DNA from: Pseudomonas purpurea
GTDB lineage: Bacteria; Pseudomonadota; Gammaproteobacteria; Pseudomonadales; Pseudomonadaceae
Direction of reading: 5' to 3'
Assembly: GCF_039908635.1 (NCBI RefSeq)
Contig: NZ_CP150918.1
Coordinates: 1,984,001 to 2,048,000, forward strand
DNA: 64,000 nucleotides
Position numbers and translations under genes: made by a program. Below, piece by piece: positions 7,853-17,291 of this stretch. Every line of letters begins with the position of its first letter. The stretch's first letter is position 1. The notes under the pieces were generated by a model, which worked only from the letters and a program-made list of their open reading frames with translations, was not told the DNA's origin and did not search any database.

Positions 7853-8743
7853 ATGTTGTTGACCCGTCATCTCGACGCCAATGCCGCGCTGGTTGCGTTG
7901 ATTGAACCGCTCGCGACCCGTGACGGCTTTATCCCGACCCGGCTGCCGGGTGTTCAGGTGCTGCGTGCCAGTTGCGATGTGGCCCGTGGACCGCAGATTT
8001 ATGAACCGAGCTTGATGATTATCGTGCAGGGCAGCAAGTTGGCGTATTTGGGGTCGCGAACCCTGGAGTACGGCGCCGGGCACTATCTGATTCAGGCGCT
8101 GCCGGTGCCGTTTGAGTGTGAGACTTTCGCCATGCCGAATGCGCCTCTGTTGGGTGTTTCCATCGGCATTGACCGGGCGCTGTTGGGCGAACTGGTACTG
8201 GCCATGGGCCTGGCGCCTGGACGTAATACGCCGGCGCAGACGCCGGAATCCATGACCTCGGCGGTGCTCGACGACACCATGCGCGGTTGCGTCGAGCGCT
8301 TGCTGCACTGTCTGCACGATCCGCTGGAATGTCAGATCATGGGACAGGCGCGACTGCGTGAGTTGTTGTTCGTGGCATTGCGGGGTCCGCAGGCGGATGT
8401 GTTGCGAGCCCTGGTGGAGCAGCAGGGGCAGTTCGCCCGGGTTGCTGCATCCTTGAGCCACCTGCATGCGCACTACACCGAGCCGTTGAATGTCGAGACC
8501 CTGGCCAGTTGCGCGAACATGAGTGCGTCGACCTTTCACGAGCATTTCAAGCGCAGCACGTTGCTGTCGCCGGTGCAGTATTTGAAACGCCTGCGCCTGC
8601 TCAAGGCCCAGCAGTTGTTGCTGTCCGAAGGGTTGGGCGTGGCGCAGGTCGCGCACCGGGTGGGGTATCAGAGCACGTCGCAGTTCAGCCGAGAGTACAA
8701 GCGCTACTTCGAGCGCAGTCCGGGGGATGAGCGGGTGGCGTGA
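7853..8743 (+). CDS. AraC-family transcriptional regulator
   Basis: 296 residues. N-terminal AraC_N-type effector domain (about 20-170: ARGPQIYEPSLMIIVQGSK, YGAGHYLIQALPVPFEC) and a C-terminal double helix-turn-helix (about 205-290: LNVETLASCANMSASTFHEHFK, VAQVAHRVGYQSTSQFSREYKR). The gene is divergent from the aldehyde/alcohol dehydrogenase, a common pairing in Pseudomonas, so it probably activates that gene in response to an alcohol or aldehyde. The effector is not deducible. Confidence 0.9.
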   Translation: MLLTRHLDANAALVALIEPLATRDGFIPTRLPGVQVLRASCDVARGPQIYEPSLMIIVQGSKLAYLGSRTLEYGAGHYLIQALPVPFECETFAMPNAPLLGVSIGIDRALLGELVLAMGLAPGRNTPAQTPESMTSAVLDDTMRGCVERLLHCLHDPLECQIMGQARLRELLFVALRGPQADVLRALVEQQGQFARVAASLSHLHAHYTEPLNVETLASCANMSASTFHEHFKRSTLLSPVQYLKRLRLLKAQQLLLSEGLGVAQVAHRVGYQSTSQFSREYKRYFERSPGDERVA

Positions 8744-8760
8744 TACATCGCGAATCCCTT

Positions 8761-8848
8761 GTGGGAGCGGGCTTGCTCGCGATAGTGGTGGGTCAGACGA
8801 CATCAATGTTGGATGATAAAGCGCCTTCGCGAGCAAGCTCGCTCCCAC
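8761..8848. repeat. REPIN (GTGGGAGC class)
   Basis: GTGGGAGCGGGCTTGCTCGC at the left and its inverse (GCGAGCAAGCTCGCTCCCAC) at the right, about 45 bases apart. The internal segment with CATCAATGTTGG is shared with the REPIN at 62777-62868, so the two are copies of one element. Placed just behind the AraC gene. Confidence 0.85.
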
Positions 8849-8883
8849 ATTTGAACGGCAGCGGCTCACAAATTTCGGGCAAC

Positions 8884-8908
8884 AAAAAGGCCCCCATTCG
8901 GGAGCCTT
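8884..8908 (-). terminator. Terminator behind ETF-QO
   Basis: On the minus strand AAGGCTCCC GAAT GGGGGCCTT followed by T's, starting 19 bases past the ETF-QO stop. Confidence 0.75.
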
Positions 8909-8926
8909 GATGTTTAGCCGTTTGGC

Positions 8927-10591
8927 TTACATGTTCGGGTAAGTCGGGCCGCCGGAGCCTTCCGGTGTCACCCAGGTGATGTTCTGCGCAGGGTCCTTGA
9001 TGTCGCAGGTCTTGCAGTGCACGCAGTTCTGGGCGTTGATCTGGAAGCGCTTTTCGCCGTCTTCCTGGGTGATCACTTCATACACGCCGGCCGGGCAGTA
9101 GCGCTGAGCAGGCTCATCGTACAGCGGCAGGTTTTTGCTGATCGGGATGCTCGCGTCCGCCAGCTTCAGGTGGCACGGCTGTTCTTCTTCGTGGTTGGTC
9201 CCCGAAATGAACACCGAGCTGAGTTTGTCGAAGCTGAGTTTGCCATCCGGTTTCGGGTAGTCGATTTTCTTGCAGTCGGCTGCCAGTTTCAGGCACGCGT
9301 AGTCCGGTTTGGTGTCACGCAGGGTGAACGGCAGTTTGCCGCCGAAGATGTTCTGGTCGACCCAGTTGAAACCGCCGCCAACAATGGCGCCGAACTTGTG
9401 GATCGCCGGGCCGAAGTTACGGCTGGCGAACAGTTCGTCGTAGAGCCAGCTCTTTTTGAACGAGTCAACGTAGCTGTTCAGTTCGTCCGCGCCTTCGGAG
9501 CCGGCGAACAGCGCATCCGCCACGGCGTCAGCGGCGAGCATGCCGGACTTCATGGCGGTGTGGCTGCCTTTGATCTTGGCGAAGTTCAGGGTGCCGAGGT
9601 CGCAACCGATCAGCGCGCCGCCCTTGAAGACCATCTTCGGCAGCGAGTTCAGGCCACCCTTGCAGATGGCGCGGGCGCCGTAGCTGATGCGTTTTCCGCC
9701 TTCCAGGTATTGCTTGAGCACCGGGTGATGCTTGAGGCGCTGGAACTCGTCGAACGGCGACAGGTAAGTGTTGCTGTAGGAAAGGTCAACGATCAGGCCG
9801 ACGACAACCTGGTTGTTTTCCAGGTGATAGAGGAACGAGCCACCGGTGTTCTCGGTGCCCATGATGTCCAGCGGCCAACCGGCGGTGTGCACCACCAGGC
9901 CAGGTTGATGCTTGGCCTCGTCGATTTCCCAGATTTCTTTCAGGCCGATGCCGTAGTGCTGGGCGTCGGCATCGCTGTCCAGATTGAAGCGTTTGATCAG
10001 TTGCTTGCCGATGTGGCCACGGCAGCCCTCGGCGAACAGCGTGTATTTGCCACGCAGTTCCATGCCTGGGGTGTACAGGCCTTCTTTCGGGTTGCCTTCA
10101 CGGTCGACACCCAGGTCGCCGGTGATGATCCCGCGAACCACGCCGTTCTCATCGAACAGCGCTTCCTGAGCGGCGAAGCCCGGGTAGATTTCCACACCCA
10201 GGTTCTCGGCCTGCTGGGCCAGCCAGCGGCACAGGTTACCCAAGGAGATGATGTAGTTGCCTTCGTTGTGCATGGTCTTGGGCACAAAGAGGTCAGGAAT
10301 CTTGATCGCGTTGTCGGCGTTCTTGAGGACGAAGATGTCGTCGCGCTTGACTGGCGTGTTCAGCGGTGCGCCGAGTTCTTTCCAGTCAGGGAACAGTTCG
10401 TTCAGGGCGCGTGGTTCGAACACGGCACCGGATAGAATATGAGCGCCGACTTCGGAGCCTTTTTCGACCACGCAGACGCTGATTTCCTTACCGGCTTCGG
10501 CGGCCTTCTGCTTCAATCGGCAGGCGGCGGACAGGCCAGCGGGGCCGGCACCGACGATGACCACGTCGAATTCCATGTATTCGCGTTCCAC
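8927..10591 (-). CDS. Electron-transfer flavoprotein-ubiquinone oxidoreductase
   Basis: 554 residues. A membrane-associated enzyme passing electrons from reduced ETF to ubiquinone, linking acyl-CoA dehydrogenases to respiration. FAD-binding GAGPAGLSAACRL near residue 14; the C-terminus carries the 4Fe-4S cluster Cys ligands (CPAGVYEV, then QNCVHCKTCDI). Length matches the family (about 550). It is divergent from etfBA with a 560-base regulatory gap that contains a PsrA-type box. Start ATG 10591; Met6 is an alternative. Confidence 0.95.
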   Translation of the reverse strand: MEREYMEFDVVIVGAGPAGLSAACRLKQKAAEAGKEISVCVVEKGSEVGAHILSGAVFEPRALNELFPDWKELGAPLNTPVKRDDIFVLKNADNAIKIPDLFVPKTMHNEGNYIISLGNLCRWLAQQAENLGVEIYPGFAAQEALFDENGVVRGIITGDLGVDREGNPKEGLYTPGMELRGKYTLFAEGCRGHIGKQLIKRFNLDSDADAQHYGIGLKEIWEIDEAKHQPGLVVHTAGWPLDIMGTENTGGSFLYHLENNQVVVGLIVDLSYSNTYLSPFDEFQRLKHHPVLKQYLEGGKRISYGARAICKGGLNSLPKMVFKGGALIGCDLGTLNFAKIKGSHTAMKSGMLAADAVADALFAGSEGADELNSYVDSFKKSWLYDELFASRNFGPAIHKFGAIVGGGFNWVDQNIFGGKLPFTLRDTKPDYACLKLAADCKKIDYPKPDGKLSFDKLSSVFISGTNHEEEQPCHLKLADASIPISKNLPLYDEPAQRYCPAGVYEVITQEDGEKRFQINAQNCVHCKTCDIKDPAQNITWVTPEGSGGPTYPNM

Positions 10592-11151
10592 AGGCTATCT
10601 CCTACTCAAGGCTCAACAGTTTTTTTTCTAATTGGAGGTTTGGCGTTGCATCCATTATTTCCTTCGCAAAAGGGCCGAAGGGGACAATGGATGACCCACC
10701 TTTCTCTCTAGGGGGCGCATTATATCTACACCACTCTCAGCGTCCAATACAAACGTTTGTTTGAATTTGCTGGAAGCCAGAGAAATCAAAGAAGCGCGGC
10801 GTATAACGGAGCATTTTGCTGTATTGACCAGAATAGGCGTTCCGGTCAAGATACGGGCGGTTTTGCGCTCGCCGTAGGCTGACTGTTGGTTTCAAGAGCA
10901 CCTCTAAAGACAGGGCGAAGGCAGTACAAGGTGACGCGCAGTATGGGTCAGGCGCGAAGTTTACACGCCGCGATAATGAATGACTCGCCAGTCACCACTG
11001 ACGAACGGTCATCAGTCCCGTGAGCAAGACACCTGTTTGCCGTTAAAAGAGTCCGCGCCGACGTTTTTAGAGGTGCCCTTGTGCCCGATGAGCATCAACC
11101 GCCAGGTTCGCCTAGGCGACTTTCTTTTCACCGGAGAGTAACGAGGAATCC
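10592..11151. other. Divergent regulatory region, ETF-QO / etfBA
   Basis: 560 bases without a gene. It contains a PsrA-like box (10750-10763) and an 11-bp inverted repeat pair GCACCTCTAAA (10898-10908) and TTTAGAGGTGC (11066-11076) enclosing about 157 bases, which looks like a small inserted element. Confidence 0.5.
10750..10763. promoter_or_regulatory. PsrA-type operator
   Basis: CAAAC-GTTT-GTTTG fits the published PsrA consensus (C/G)AAAC-N2-4-GTTT(G/C) exactly. PsrA is the TetR-family fatty-acid sensor of Pseudomonas that controls beta-oxidation genes, so a site between ETF-QO and etfBA makes biological sense. No binding is shown here. Confidence 0.6.
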
Positions 11152-11901
11152 ATGAAGGTTCTTGTAGCTGTCAAACGAGTGGTCGACTATAACGTCAAGG
11201 TTCGCGTCAAAGCGGACAACTCCGGCGTCGATCTCGCTAACGTCAAGATGTCGATGAACCCTTTCTGCGAAATCGCAGTGGAAGAAGCCGTACGCCTGAA
11301 AGAGAAAGGTGTTGCGACTGAAATCGTCGTCGTCTCCATCGGCCCGTCCACCGCTCAAGAGCAACTGCGCACCGCGCTGGCTCTGGGTGCCGACCGCGCC
11401 ATCCTCGTCGAATCCGCCGAAGACCTGACTTCCCTGGCCGTTGCCAAACTGTTGAAAGCTGTTGTCGACAAGGAACAGCCTTCGCTGGTGATCCTTGGCA
11501 AACAAGCCATCGACAGCGACAACAACCAGACTGGCCAGATGTTGGCTGCACTGAGCGGTTACGGTCAGGGCACCTTCGCTTCGAAAGTCGAAGTCAGCGG
11601 CAACAGCGTTGCCGTGACCCGCGAAATCGACGGCGGCGCACAGACCGTTTCCCTGAAACTGCCGGCCATCGTGACCACCGACCTGCGTTTGAACGAGCCG
11701 CGCTACGCGTCCCTGCCAAACATCATGAAAGCCAAGAAGAAGCCGCTTGAAGTGCTGACTCCTGACGCTTTGGGCGTTTCCACCGCCTCCACCAACAAGA
11801 CCCTGAAAGTCGAAGCGCCGGCTGCACGCAGCGCGGGTATCAAGGTCAAGTCGGTGGCTGAACTGGTCGAGAAACTGAAAAACGAAGCGAAGGTAATCTG
11901 A
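11152..11901 (+). CDS. etfB: Electron transfer flavoprotein subunit beta
   Basis: 249 residues, start ATG 11152. Accepts electrons from acyl-CoA dehydrogenases as a heterodimer with EtfA; the beta subunit binds AMP. Diagnostic N-terminal [13 protein letters not shown], the [17 protein letters not shown] stretch, DNNQTGQM and the signature near [21 protein letters not shown]. Two bases separate it from etfA, so the pair is one operon. A full-length, ordinary copy. Confidence 0.97.
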   Translation: MKVLVAVKRVVDYNVKVRVKADNSGVDLANVKMSMNPFCEIAVEEAVRLKEKGVATEIVVVSIGPSTAQEQLRTALALGADRAILVESAEDLTSLAVAKLLKAVVDKEQPSLVILGKQAIDSDNNQTGQMLAALSGYGQGTFASKVEVSGNSVAVTREIDGGAQTVSLKLPAIVTTDLRLNEPRYASLPNIMKAKKKPLEVLTPDALGVSTASTNKTLKVEAPAARSAGIKVKSVAELVEKLKNEAKVI

Positions 11902-11903
11902 TC

Positions 11904-12833
11904 ATGACTATCTTGGTAATCGCTGAACACGACAATAAAGTGCTGGCCCCGGCCACACTGAACACCGTGGCTGCTGCTGCCAAAATCGGCGGCGACATCC
12001 ACGTTCTGGTCGCAGGCCAAGGCGCTGGCGCCGTGGCTGAAGCTGCTGCGAAAATCGCTGGTGTGAGCAAAGTCCTGAACGCTGACAATGCCGCTTACGC
12101 GCATCAGTTGCCGGAAAACGTTGCTCCGCTGGTAGCCGAGCTGGGCGCGGGTTACAGCCACATCCTGGCTGCCGCTACTTCCAACGGCAAAAACATCCTG
12201 CCGCGGGTTGCCGCCCAGTTGGACGTTGACCAGATCTCCGAGATCATCTCGGTTGAAAGCGCTGACACCTTCAAGCGTCCGATCTACGCCGGTAACGCCA
12301 TCGCTACCGTCCAGTCGACCGCTGCGATCAAAGTGATCACTGTACGCGCCACCGGTTTCGACCCAGTGGCTGCTGAAGGTGGTTCGGCTGCCGTTGAATC
12401 GGTTGCTGCTGCGCACAACGCGGGTACTTCGAGCTTTGTTGGCGAAGAGCTGGCCAAGTCCGATCGTCCAGAGCTGACCGCTGCCAAGATCGTCATTTCC
12501 GGCGGCCGTGGCATGCAGAACGGTGACAACTTCAAGCACCTGTACGCACTGGCCGACAAGCTGGGCGCTGCCGTGGGTGCTTCGCGCGCCGCGGTTGACG
12601 CAGGTTTCGTACCGAACGACATGCAGGTCGGTCAGACCGGCAAGATCGTTGCGCCACAGTTGTACATCGCCGTCGGTATCTCCGGCGCGATCCAGCACCT
12701 GGCCGGTATGAAAGACTCCAAGGTGATCGTTGCGATCAACAAGGACGAAGAAGCACCAATCTTCCAGGTAGCCGATTACGGTCTGGTTGCGGACTTGTTC
12801 GAAGCCATCCCTGAGTTGGAGAAGCTGGTCTAA
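11904..12833 (+). CDS. etfA: Electron transfer flavoprotein subunit alpha
   Basis: 309 residues. FAD-binding partner of EtfB; delivers electrons to ETF-QO. The C-terminal FAD domain is clear: [35 protein letters not shown], and [18 protein letters not shown] with [11 protein letters not shown]. Follows etfB with a two-base gap and is closed by an intrinsic terminator 18 bases downstream. Confidence 0.97.
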   Translation: MTILVIAEHDNKVLAPATLNTVAAAAKIGGDIHVLVAGQGAGAVAEAAAKIAGVSKVLNADNAAYAHQLPENVAPLVAELGAGYSHILAAATSNGKNILPRVAAQLDVDQISEIISVESADTFKRPIYAGNAIATVQSTAAIKVITVRATGFDPVAAEGGSAAVESVAAAHNAGTSSFVGEELAKSDRPELTAAKIVISGGRGMQNGDNFKHLYALADKLGAAVGASRAAVDAGFVPNDMQVGQTGKIVAPQLYIAVGISGAIQHLAGMKDSKVIVAINKDEEAPIFQVADYGLVADLFEAIPELEKLV

Positions 12834-12850
12834 TCCAGTCGCTTCACTTA

Positions 12851-12882
12851 TAAAGAGCCCGGCCTTTTGGCCGGGTTTTTTA
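12851..12882 (+). terminator. Terminator of the etfBA operon
   Basis: AGCCCGGCC TTTT GGCCGGG followed by TTTTTT, 18 bases past the etfA stop. Confidence 0.9.
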
Positions 12883-12914
12883 TTGTTCTTGATTTGAGTC
12901 TGGGGGAATGCGCC

Positions 12915-13727
12915 ATGGATCTGCGTCGCGTGTCATTGCTGCTGGGCCTGTCGGTACTGCCCATGCTTTCGTTGGCCGCGGGCAAATGCGAACGCCTGGT
13001 CGTCACGGGCAGTCCGGATGCGCCACCGTATCTGTGGCAAGACCCGCAAGACCCTAAACACCTGATCGGGGTCAGTGCCGATCTGTTGCAGCAAGTGGCG
13101 GGGCAGTTGGGCATCAAGGTCGAACTGCTTTACGCCGGCAAACGCTCGCAAGCCCTGGACGAAGTGCGCAGCGGTCGCATGGACATGCTGGCCGATGCGC
13201 CTCTGACGGTCACCGAACTGGAGTCGCTGGACTACATCCACCCGCCACTGGTGGAAAACGACTATCTGGTCTGGACCCGCAAGGACTCGGCGCTGACCTA
13301 CAACGAGGCACAAGACCTGCACGGTCATCCCGGCGCAGTCTCGGAAAAAGCGCGTTTGACGGTGGCTTTTGGCACCTTTGCCGAGCAGCAATTGACCCTT
13401 GTGCGTACACCCAATTTGACCCAGGCGTTCCAGAAACTGTTGATGGGCGAAGTCGAGTTCGTTCTGGCGGGGCGTTACAGCGGCATGGCCATGGCGCAGA
13501 CGCTGGGCATGGCCAATGATCTGGTGGCCCGTGCCCAGCCCATCGATAAACCAGGGCTGTTTCTCGCGGTTTCCCACAACTCTGCCTGCAACGACCCATG
13601 GTTACGCGGACAGTTGGCTAAAAAGATGACAGAATTGCCCGCGTCCGGTCTGACGGAAGCCGTGTTGCAGCGCAATCTAGAGCGTTGGAAAGCACAATTA
13701 CAGCAACCTGTCGGCACAAAACAGTAG
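12915..13727 (+). CDS. Periplasmic substrate-binding protein (SBP_bac_3 family)
   Basis: 270 residues. ATG 12915 is chosen over the upstream in-frame start because it opens a signal peptide (MDLRRVSLLLGLSVLPMLSLAAG) after a GGGGGAA site. The mature protein has the family-3 extracellular solute-binding pattern (VVTGSPDAPPYLWQ, GVSADLLQQVAGQLGIKVEL, RSGRMDMLADAPLTVT). No permease or ATPase gene is adjacent; two envelope genes follow closely, so it may act in sensing or envelope upkeep rather than uptake. The ligand is unknown. Confidence 0.8.
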   Translation: MDLRRVSLLLGLSVLPMLSLAAGKCERLVVTGSPDAPPYLWQDPQDPKHLIGVSADLLQQVAGQLGIKVELLYAGKRSQALDEVRSGRMDMLADAPLTVTELESLDYIHPPLVENDYLVWTRKDSALTYNEAQDLHGHPGAVSEKARLTVAFGTFAEQQLTLVRTPNLTQAFQKLLMGEVEFVLAGRYSGMAMAQTLGMANDLVARAQPIDKPGLFLAVSHNSACNDPWLRGQLAKKMTELPASGLTEAVLQRNLERWKAQLQQPVGTKQ

Positions 13728-13736
13728 GGATTTTTA

Positions 13737-14093
13737 GTGAGTATTCGACCTCTTTTCGCTGCCCTGGCCGTCATGGCTTTGGTGGGGTGTGCAGCCGATC
13801 CGGCGCCGAATGAACAATTGCGTCTGACCGAGCAGGCGCTGGAGCAGGCCAAGGCTGTGGGTGCCACGACCGATGACGTGCCAGAGTTGAAGCTAGCCGA
13901 AGGCAAGTTCACCCAGGCCAAGGCCGACATGGCTGACCAATCGTTCAAGGATGCGCGCATGCAGGCCGAACAGGCCGAACTGGATGCGCGCCTGGCCGTG
14001 GCCAAGGTCATGACGCAGAAAAGCCAGGAGCAACTGAACGTGCTCAACACCCGCATCGCTCGCCTGCGCAAGCAACTGGGAGATGCCCAATGA
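13737..14093 (+). CDS. DUF4398-type lipoprotein
   Basis: 118 residues, GTG start 13737. Lipoprotein signal ending LVGC (lipidated Cys at about residue 18). The remainder is a long alpha-helical region with Ala/Glu/Gln heptads (EQALEQAKAVG, MQAEQAELDARLAVAKVM) typical of DUF4398 proteins that pair with OmpA-like proteins. Its stop overlaps the start of the OmpA-family gene (ATGA), so the two are translationally coupled and probably form one envelope complex. Confidence 0.8.
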   Translation: MSIRPLFAALAVMALVGCAADPAPNEQLRLTEQALEQAKAVGATTDDVPELKLAEGKFTQAKADMADQSFKDARMQAEQAELDARLAVAKVMTQKSQEQLNVLNTRIARLRKQLGDAQ

Positions 14094-14902
14094 GCCTGAA
14101 GACTCCCGTTTTGAGTGCGCTTTTGCTCACCGCGTGTGCCGGCCTGTACGGCTGCGCCGGTCAGGGCAGTGAAGCCGCGTTGCAGCAGGCCGGCACCGAC
14201 TTCCAGAAGGTCAAGGAAGATTCGAATGTGCTGCGTATCGCACCCAAGGATGTGATTCGTGCCGGCGAATCGCTGGCGCGTGCCGACCGGTTGTCCAGCT
14301 ACTGGGGCAGCGGTGAGGATGTGCGTCACTATGCGTATCTGAGCCAGCGCTACAGCGAAATTGCTCGCGAACACAGCAATCAGGTCTTGAACGAGGAGCG
14401 CGCAGCGAAACTCGAGCTGGAGCGCCAACGTCTGCAACTGGCCTTGCGAGAGGCCAAACTGGTCAGCGTTCAGCAACAAGGCAAGTGGCTTGAAGAGCAG
14501 ATCATCAGCCTTGCGACGACCCAGACCGACCGTGGCCTGGTGATGACCCTGGGTGACGTGTTGTTCGATACCGGTGAAGCGGAGCTGAAAAACTCGGCCA
14601 ACCGCACCGTGTTGAAAATCGTCCAGTTCCTGCAACTCAACCCCAAGCGAGTGGTGCGTATCGAAGGTTACACCGACAGCACCGGCGGCAAGCAGGACAA
14701 CCTCAAACTGTCCCGCGATCGTGCCCAGGCCGTTGCCGACATGCTGATCGATCTGGGGATCGACGATAAACGTATTCAAGTCGAAGGTTATGGCGATGAG
14801 TACCCGGTCGAGGTCAACGCTTCCGAGCGTGGCCGTGCGCAAAACCGCCGGGTAGAAATTGTGTTCTCCGACGAAAAAGGCCAGCTCGGCGCGTCCCGCT
14901 AG
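14090..14902 (+). CDS. OmpA-family peptidoglycan-binding lipoprotein
   Basis: 270 residues. Signal with lipobox LYGC near residue 21, a helical DUF4398-like middle (about 35-145, RQRLQLALREAK), and a C-terminal OmpA domain (about 150-260) with the peptidoglycan-binding signatures RIEGYTDSTGG, NLKLSRDRAQAV and RAQNRRVEIVF. It should anchor the outer membrane to the cell wall. Coupled to the DUF4398 gene by ATGA overlap; terminator 20 bases downstream. Confidence 0.9.
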   Translation: MSLKTPVLSALLLTACAGLYGCAGQGSEAALQQAGTDFQKVKEDSNVLRIAPKDVIRAGESLARADRLSSYWGSGEDVRHYAYLSQRYSEIAREHSNQVLNEERAAKLELERQRLQLALREAKLVSVQQQGKWLEEQIISLATTQTDRGLVMTLGDVLFDTGEAELKNSANRTVLKIVQFLQLNPKRVVRIEGYTDSTGGKQDNLKLSRDRAQAVADMLIDLGIDDKRIQVEGYGDEYPVEVNASERGRAQNRRVEIVFSDEKGQLGASR

Positions 14903-14920
14903 GGTTCGCGTCACTGGAAA

Positions 14921-14952
14921 GCCCGGCCCCCCAGAGGTGCCGGGTTTTTTTA
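14921..14952 (+). terminator. Terminator of the OmpA-like operon
   Basis: CCCGGC ... GCCGGG hairpin followed by a run of seven T. Confidence 0.85.
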
Positions 14953-14974
14953 CGCCTGCGAAATAGCGCGCAAA

Positions 14975-15050
14975 ACAGTACAGTTTTTGCTGACACTGCA
15001 CTGTACGGTCGACTATTGTGACAACTGTCCCAGTACAATTATAAACTGTT
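14975..15050. promoter_or_regulatory. Repeated GTACAG/CTGTAC half-sites upstream of the MocR gene
   Basis: ACAGTACAG (14975-14983) faces CTGTACGG (15001-15008), and CAGTAC (15031-15036) faces ACTGTT (15045-15050). Paired repeats of this kind precede MocR genes and serve autoregulation. TTGTGA near 15016 and TATAAA near 15040 may be the promoter hexamers. Confidence 0.4.
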
Positions 15051-15102
15051 CCGGTATTGTTTCACACAAGAATAAAATGCCCGTGAAATCGAGTGCTGCG
15101 TC

Positions 15103-16543
15103 ATGACCAATCTCTTGCTCTATCAACGTATTGCTCAGCAACTGGCTGAAGATATCCGTCGGGGTGTTTATCAGCCCGGCGAGCGTGTGCCTTCTGTGCG
15201 CAAGATGAGTTCGCAGCTCAACGTCAGCCACGCGACGGTGCTTCAGGCGTATGCCAACCTCGAAGACCAGGGGTTGATCCGGGCGCGTCCGCAGTCCGGA
15301 TATTACGTACACCAGACGCCCGCCCTGACGGCGCCGACGCCCGATATCGCTCGGGTCGAGCGGCCAGGCCTGGTGACGCGCAGCAGCATCATCCAGCAAG
15401 TGTTGGTCGAATCGCGTCGCGAAGGGGTGTTTCCGCTGGGTGCAGCGGTGCCGAGTGTCGATTATCTTCCGGTGCGCGCGCTGCATCAGCAATTGGCCAA
15501 GGTCACGCGGTTTCACAGTCCGCGGGCGTTCAGTTACATGTTCAGCCCCGGATTCGAGCCGCTGCGTCGCCAGGTGGCGATTCGCATGCGCGACGCGGGT
15601 GTGGTGGTCGATCCGTCCGAGGTGGTCATCACCCACGGCTGTGTCGATGCGCTGCAAATGTCGTTGCGCGTCCTGACCCGGCCAGGCGACCTGATTGCCG
15701 CCGAATCACCGACCTACTATGGTCTGCTGCAACTGGCAGACCTGCTGGGCCTGAAAGTCATCGAGATCCCCAGTGATCCCGCGACCGGCATGAGCCTTGA
15801 GGCGCTGCAACTGGCCGCCAACCAATGGTCGATCAAGGCATTGGTGCTGACTACGCGCCTGAGCAATCCGCTGGGCGGGACCATGCCCGAAGAGCGCCAG
15901 AAACAATTGCTGCGCCTGGCCTCGGACTTCGATATCCAAGTAGTTGAAGATGATATTTACGGCGAACTGATGTTCGAGCAAGGGCGGACCAAATCCCTCA
16001 AGGGCCTACGACAGGCTGGACCGGGTGATTTACTGCTCGAGCTTTTCCAAGACGTTATCGCCTGGGGTTCGAATCGGCTGGATGATCGCCGGCAAGTATC
16101 AGCAGGAAATCCAGCGTTTGCAGACCTTCAGCACGCATTCGGCGTGCAGTGTCACCCAAATGGGGATTGCGGCGTATCTGGAGAACGGCGGGTATGACCG
16201 CCACCTGCGCTACATCCGGCAGGAGTACCGCAAAAACCTCAGCGCTTTCCAGTTGGCGGTGCAGCAGTATTTCCCCGAAGGCACGCAGATGACCCGACCG
16301 ACGGGCGGCTTCATCCTCTGGGTCAGCTTGCCGGGGCGGGTCAACACGCAAGAACTGCATGTGCGTGCGTTGCAGCAGGGCATCAGCATTGCGCCGGGGC
16401 TGATCTTCAGCAACACCGAACAGTTCAATCACTGCATTCGCTTGAACTGTGGCACTCCCTGGAACCGTGAGGCCGAACGCGCACTGATGACGTTGGGCAT
16501 GCTGGCAACTCAGCTGTGCCACGAGACGGCAGGCGGTTTTTAG
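15103..16543 (+). pseudogene. MocR/PdxR-type GntR-aminotransferase regulator, frameshifted
   Basis: The intact product would be about 479 residues: N-terminal winged helix of GntR type (QRIAQQLAEDIRRGVYQPGERVPSVRKM) and a fold-type I aminotransferase domain. An extra G near 16002-16004 (AAGGGCC where AAGGCC restores the frame) splits it: the first frame ends at 16197, and the rest (16025-16543, with the PLP-lysine motif SSFSKTLSPGVRIGW) is in the next frame. As written the protein loses its PLP lysine. It could be a real mutation or a one-base assembly error; no other damage is visible in either half, which favours an error or a recent event. Confidence 0.85.
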
Positions 16544-16635
16544 CGCCAGATAGAGGGCTGAATTGATCTGCGAGCTTGTCAGGGATCGTCCAACAAGCGA
16601 GCATATGGCCCTCTGCCGTTAGCGTTGTAGTGTTT

Positions 16636-17133
16636 ATGAAAGCGACTTTTTATGCTGGTTTATCGATCTGCCTGTTGAGCGTGCTCATTTCAGGCGGCGT
16701 GGCGGCTGCCGCGCCAGACAAACCTGCGTCCAGTGCAGCCACTGGACAGGCACACACGGCTGTTTCAGGGAACAAAGCGTCATCGGCCAAAACGACTGCG
16801 ACGGCAAAGAAAACATCCTCGTCGAAGAAGTCTTCGTCAAAGGTTTCGAAGTCAAAAAAGGCCAGCGAAGCCGTCAAGAATACCCGCTTGACCCCGACGA
16901 ACCTGGACTTGAGCCTTCCACCCGAGATGGTCAGGCAATTGCAGCCTATTGGCAGCGTCCCTCCCACCACGCGAGCACCGTTGTTGCCGCCGATGTTTGG
17001 TGAGAGGCCCAAGGCGGACAGCCCGTTTCAGCTCAACGGCCGGTTGCTGAGCAATGAAATGAAGTTGCAACTGCGCAACGAGGAACGCCGCGAAGTTGAA
17101 GGCGCGGCGCTCGATTTCGAATTCAAGCAATAA
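16636..17133 (+). CDS. Exported Lys/Ser/Ala-rich hypothetical protein
   Basis: 165 residues from ATG 16636 (the longer frame from 16576 lacks a good signal). Signal peptide MKATFYAGLSICLLSVLISGGVAAAA, then a low-complexity basic stretch rich in K, S, A and T (about residues 28-85), then a Pro-rich segment and a short conserved tail (FQLNGRLLSNEMKLQLRNEERR). Proteins of this type are sometimes misannotated as translation initiation factor 2 because of the low-complexity part. Periplasmic; function unknown. Confidence 0.65.
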   Translation: MKATFYAGLSICLLSVLISGGVAAAAPDKPASSAATGQAHTAVSGNKASSAKTTATAKKTSSSKKSSSKVSKSKKASEAVKNTRLTPTNLDLSLPPEMVRQLQPIGSVPPTTRAPLLPPMFGERPKADSPFQLNGRLLSNEMKLQLRNEERREVEGAALDFEFKQ

Positions 17134-17291
17134 ATCTTTCGTGACCGCCGGGCCAGACGCTTTGTCGCAGACTGGTCAGTCACACGTATTTGTAGGGACA
17201 AACCGCTGAACGGCCAATTTCAAACGGCTGTTTTAGCGGTTACTCTACGCTCCGTTGTTCAACACACTGCTTGCCGCGAGGAGCTGACGTC

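Noticed and set aside
9017..10435. 472-residue plus-strand frame opposite ETF-QO
   Set aside because: Antisense to a highly conserved gene, low-complexity Val/Ala/Arg composition typical of GC-rich shadow frames, no ribosome site.
13475..15001. 508-residue minus-strand frame across four envelope genes
   Set aside because: Lies opposite clearly identified genes and spans their terminator.
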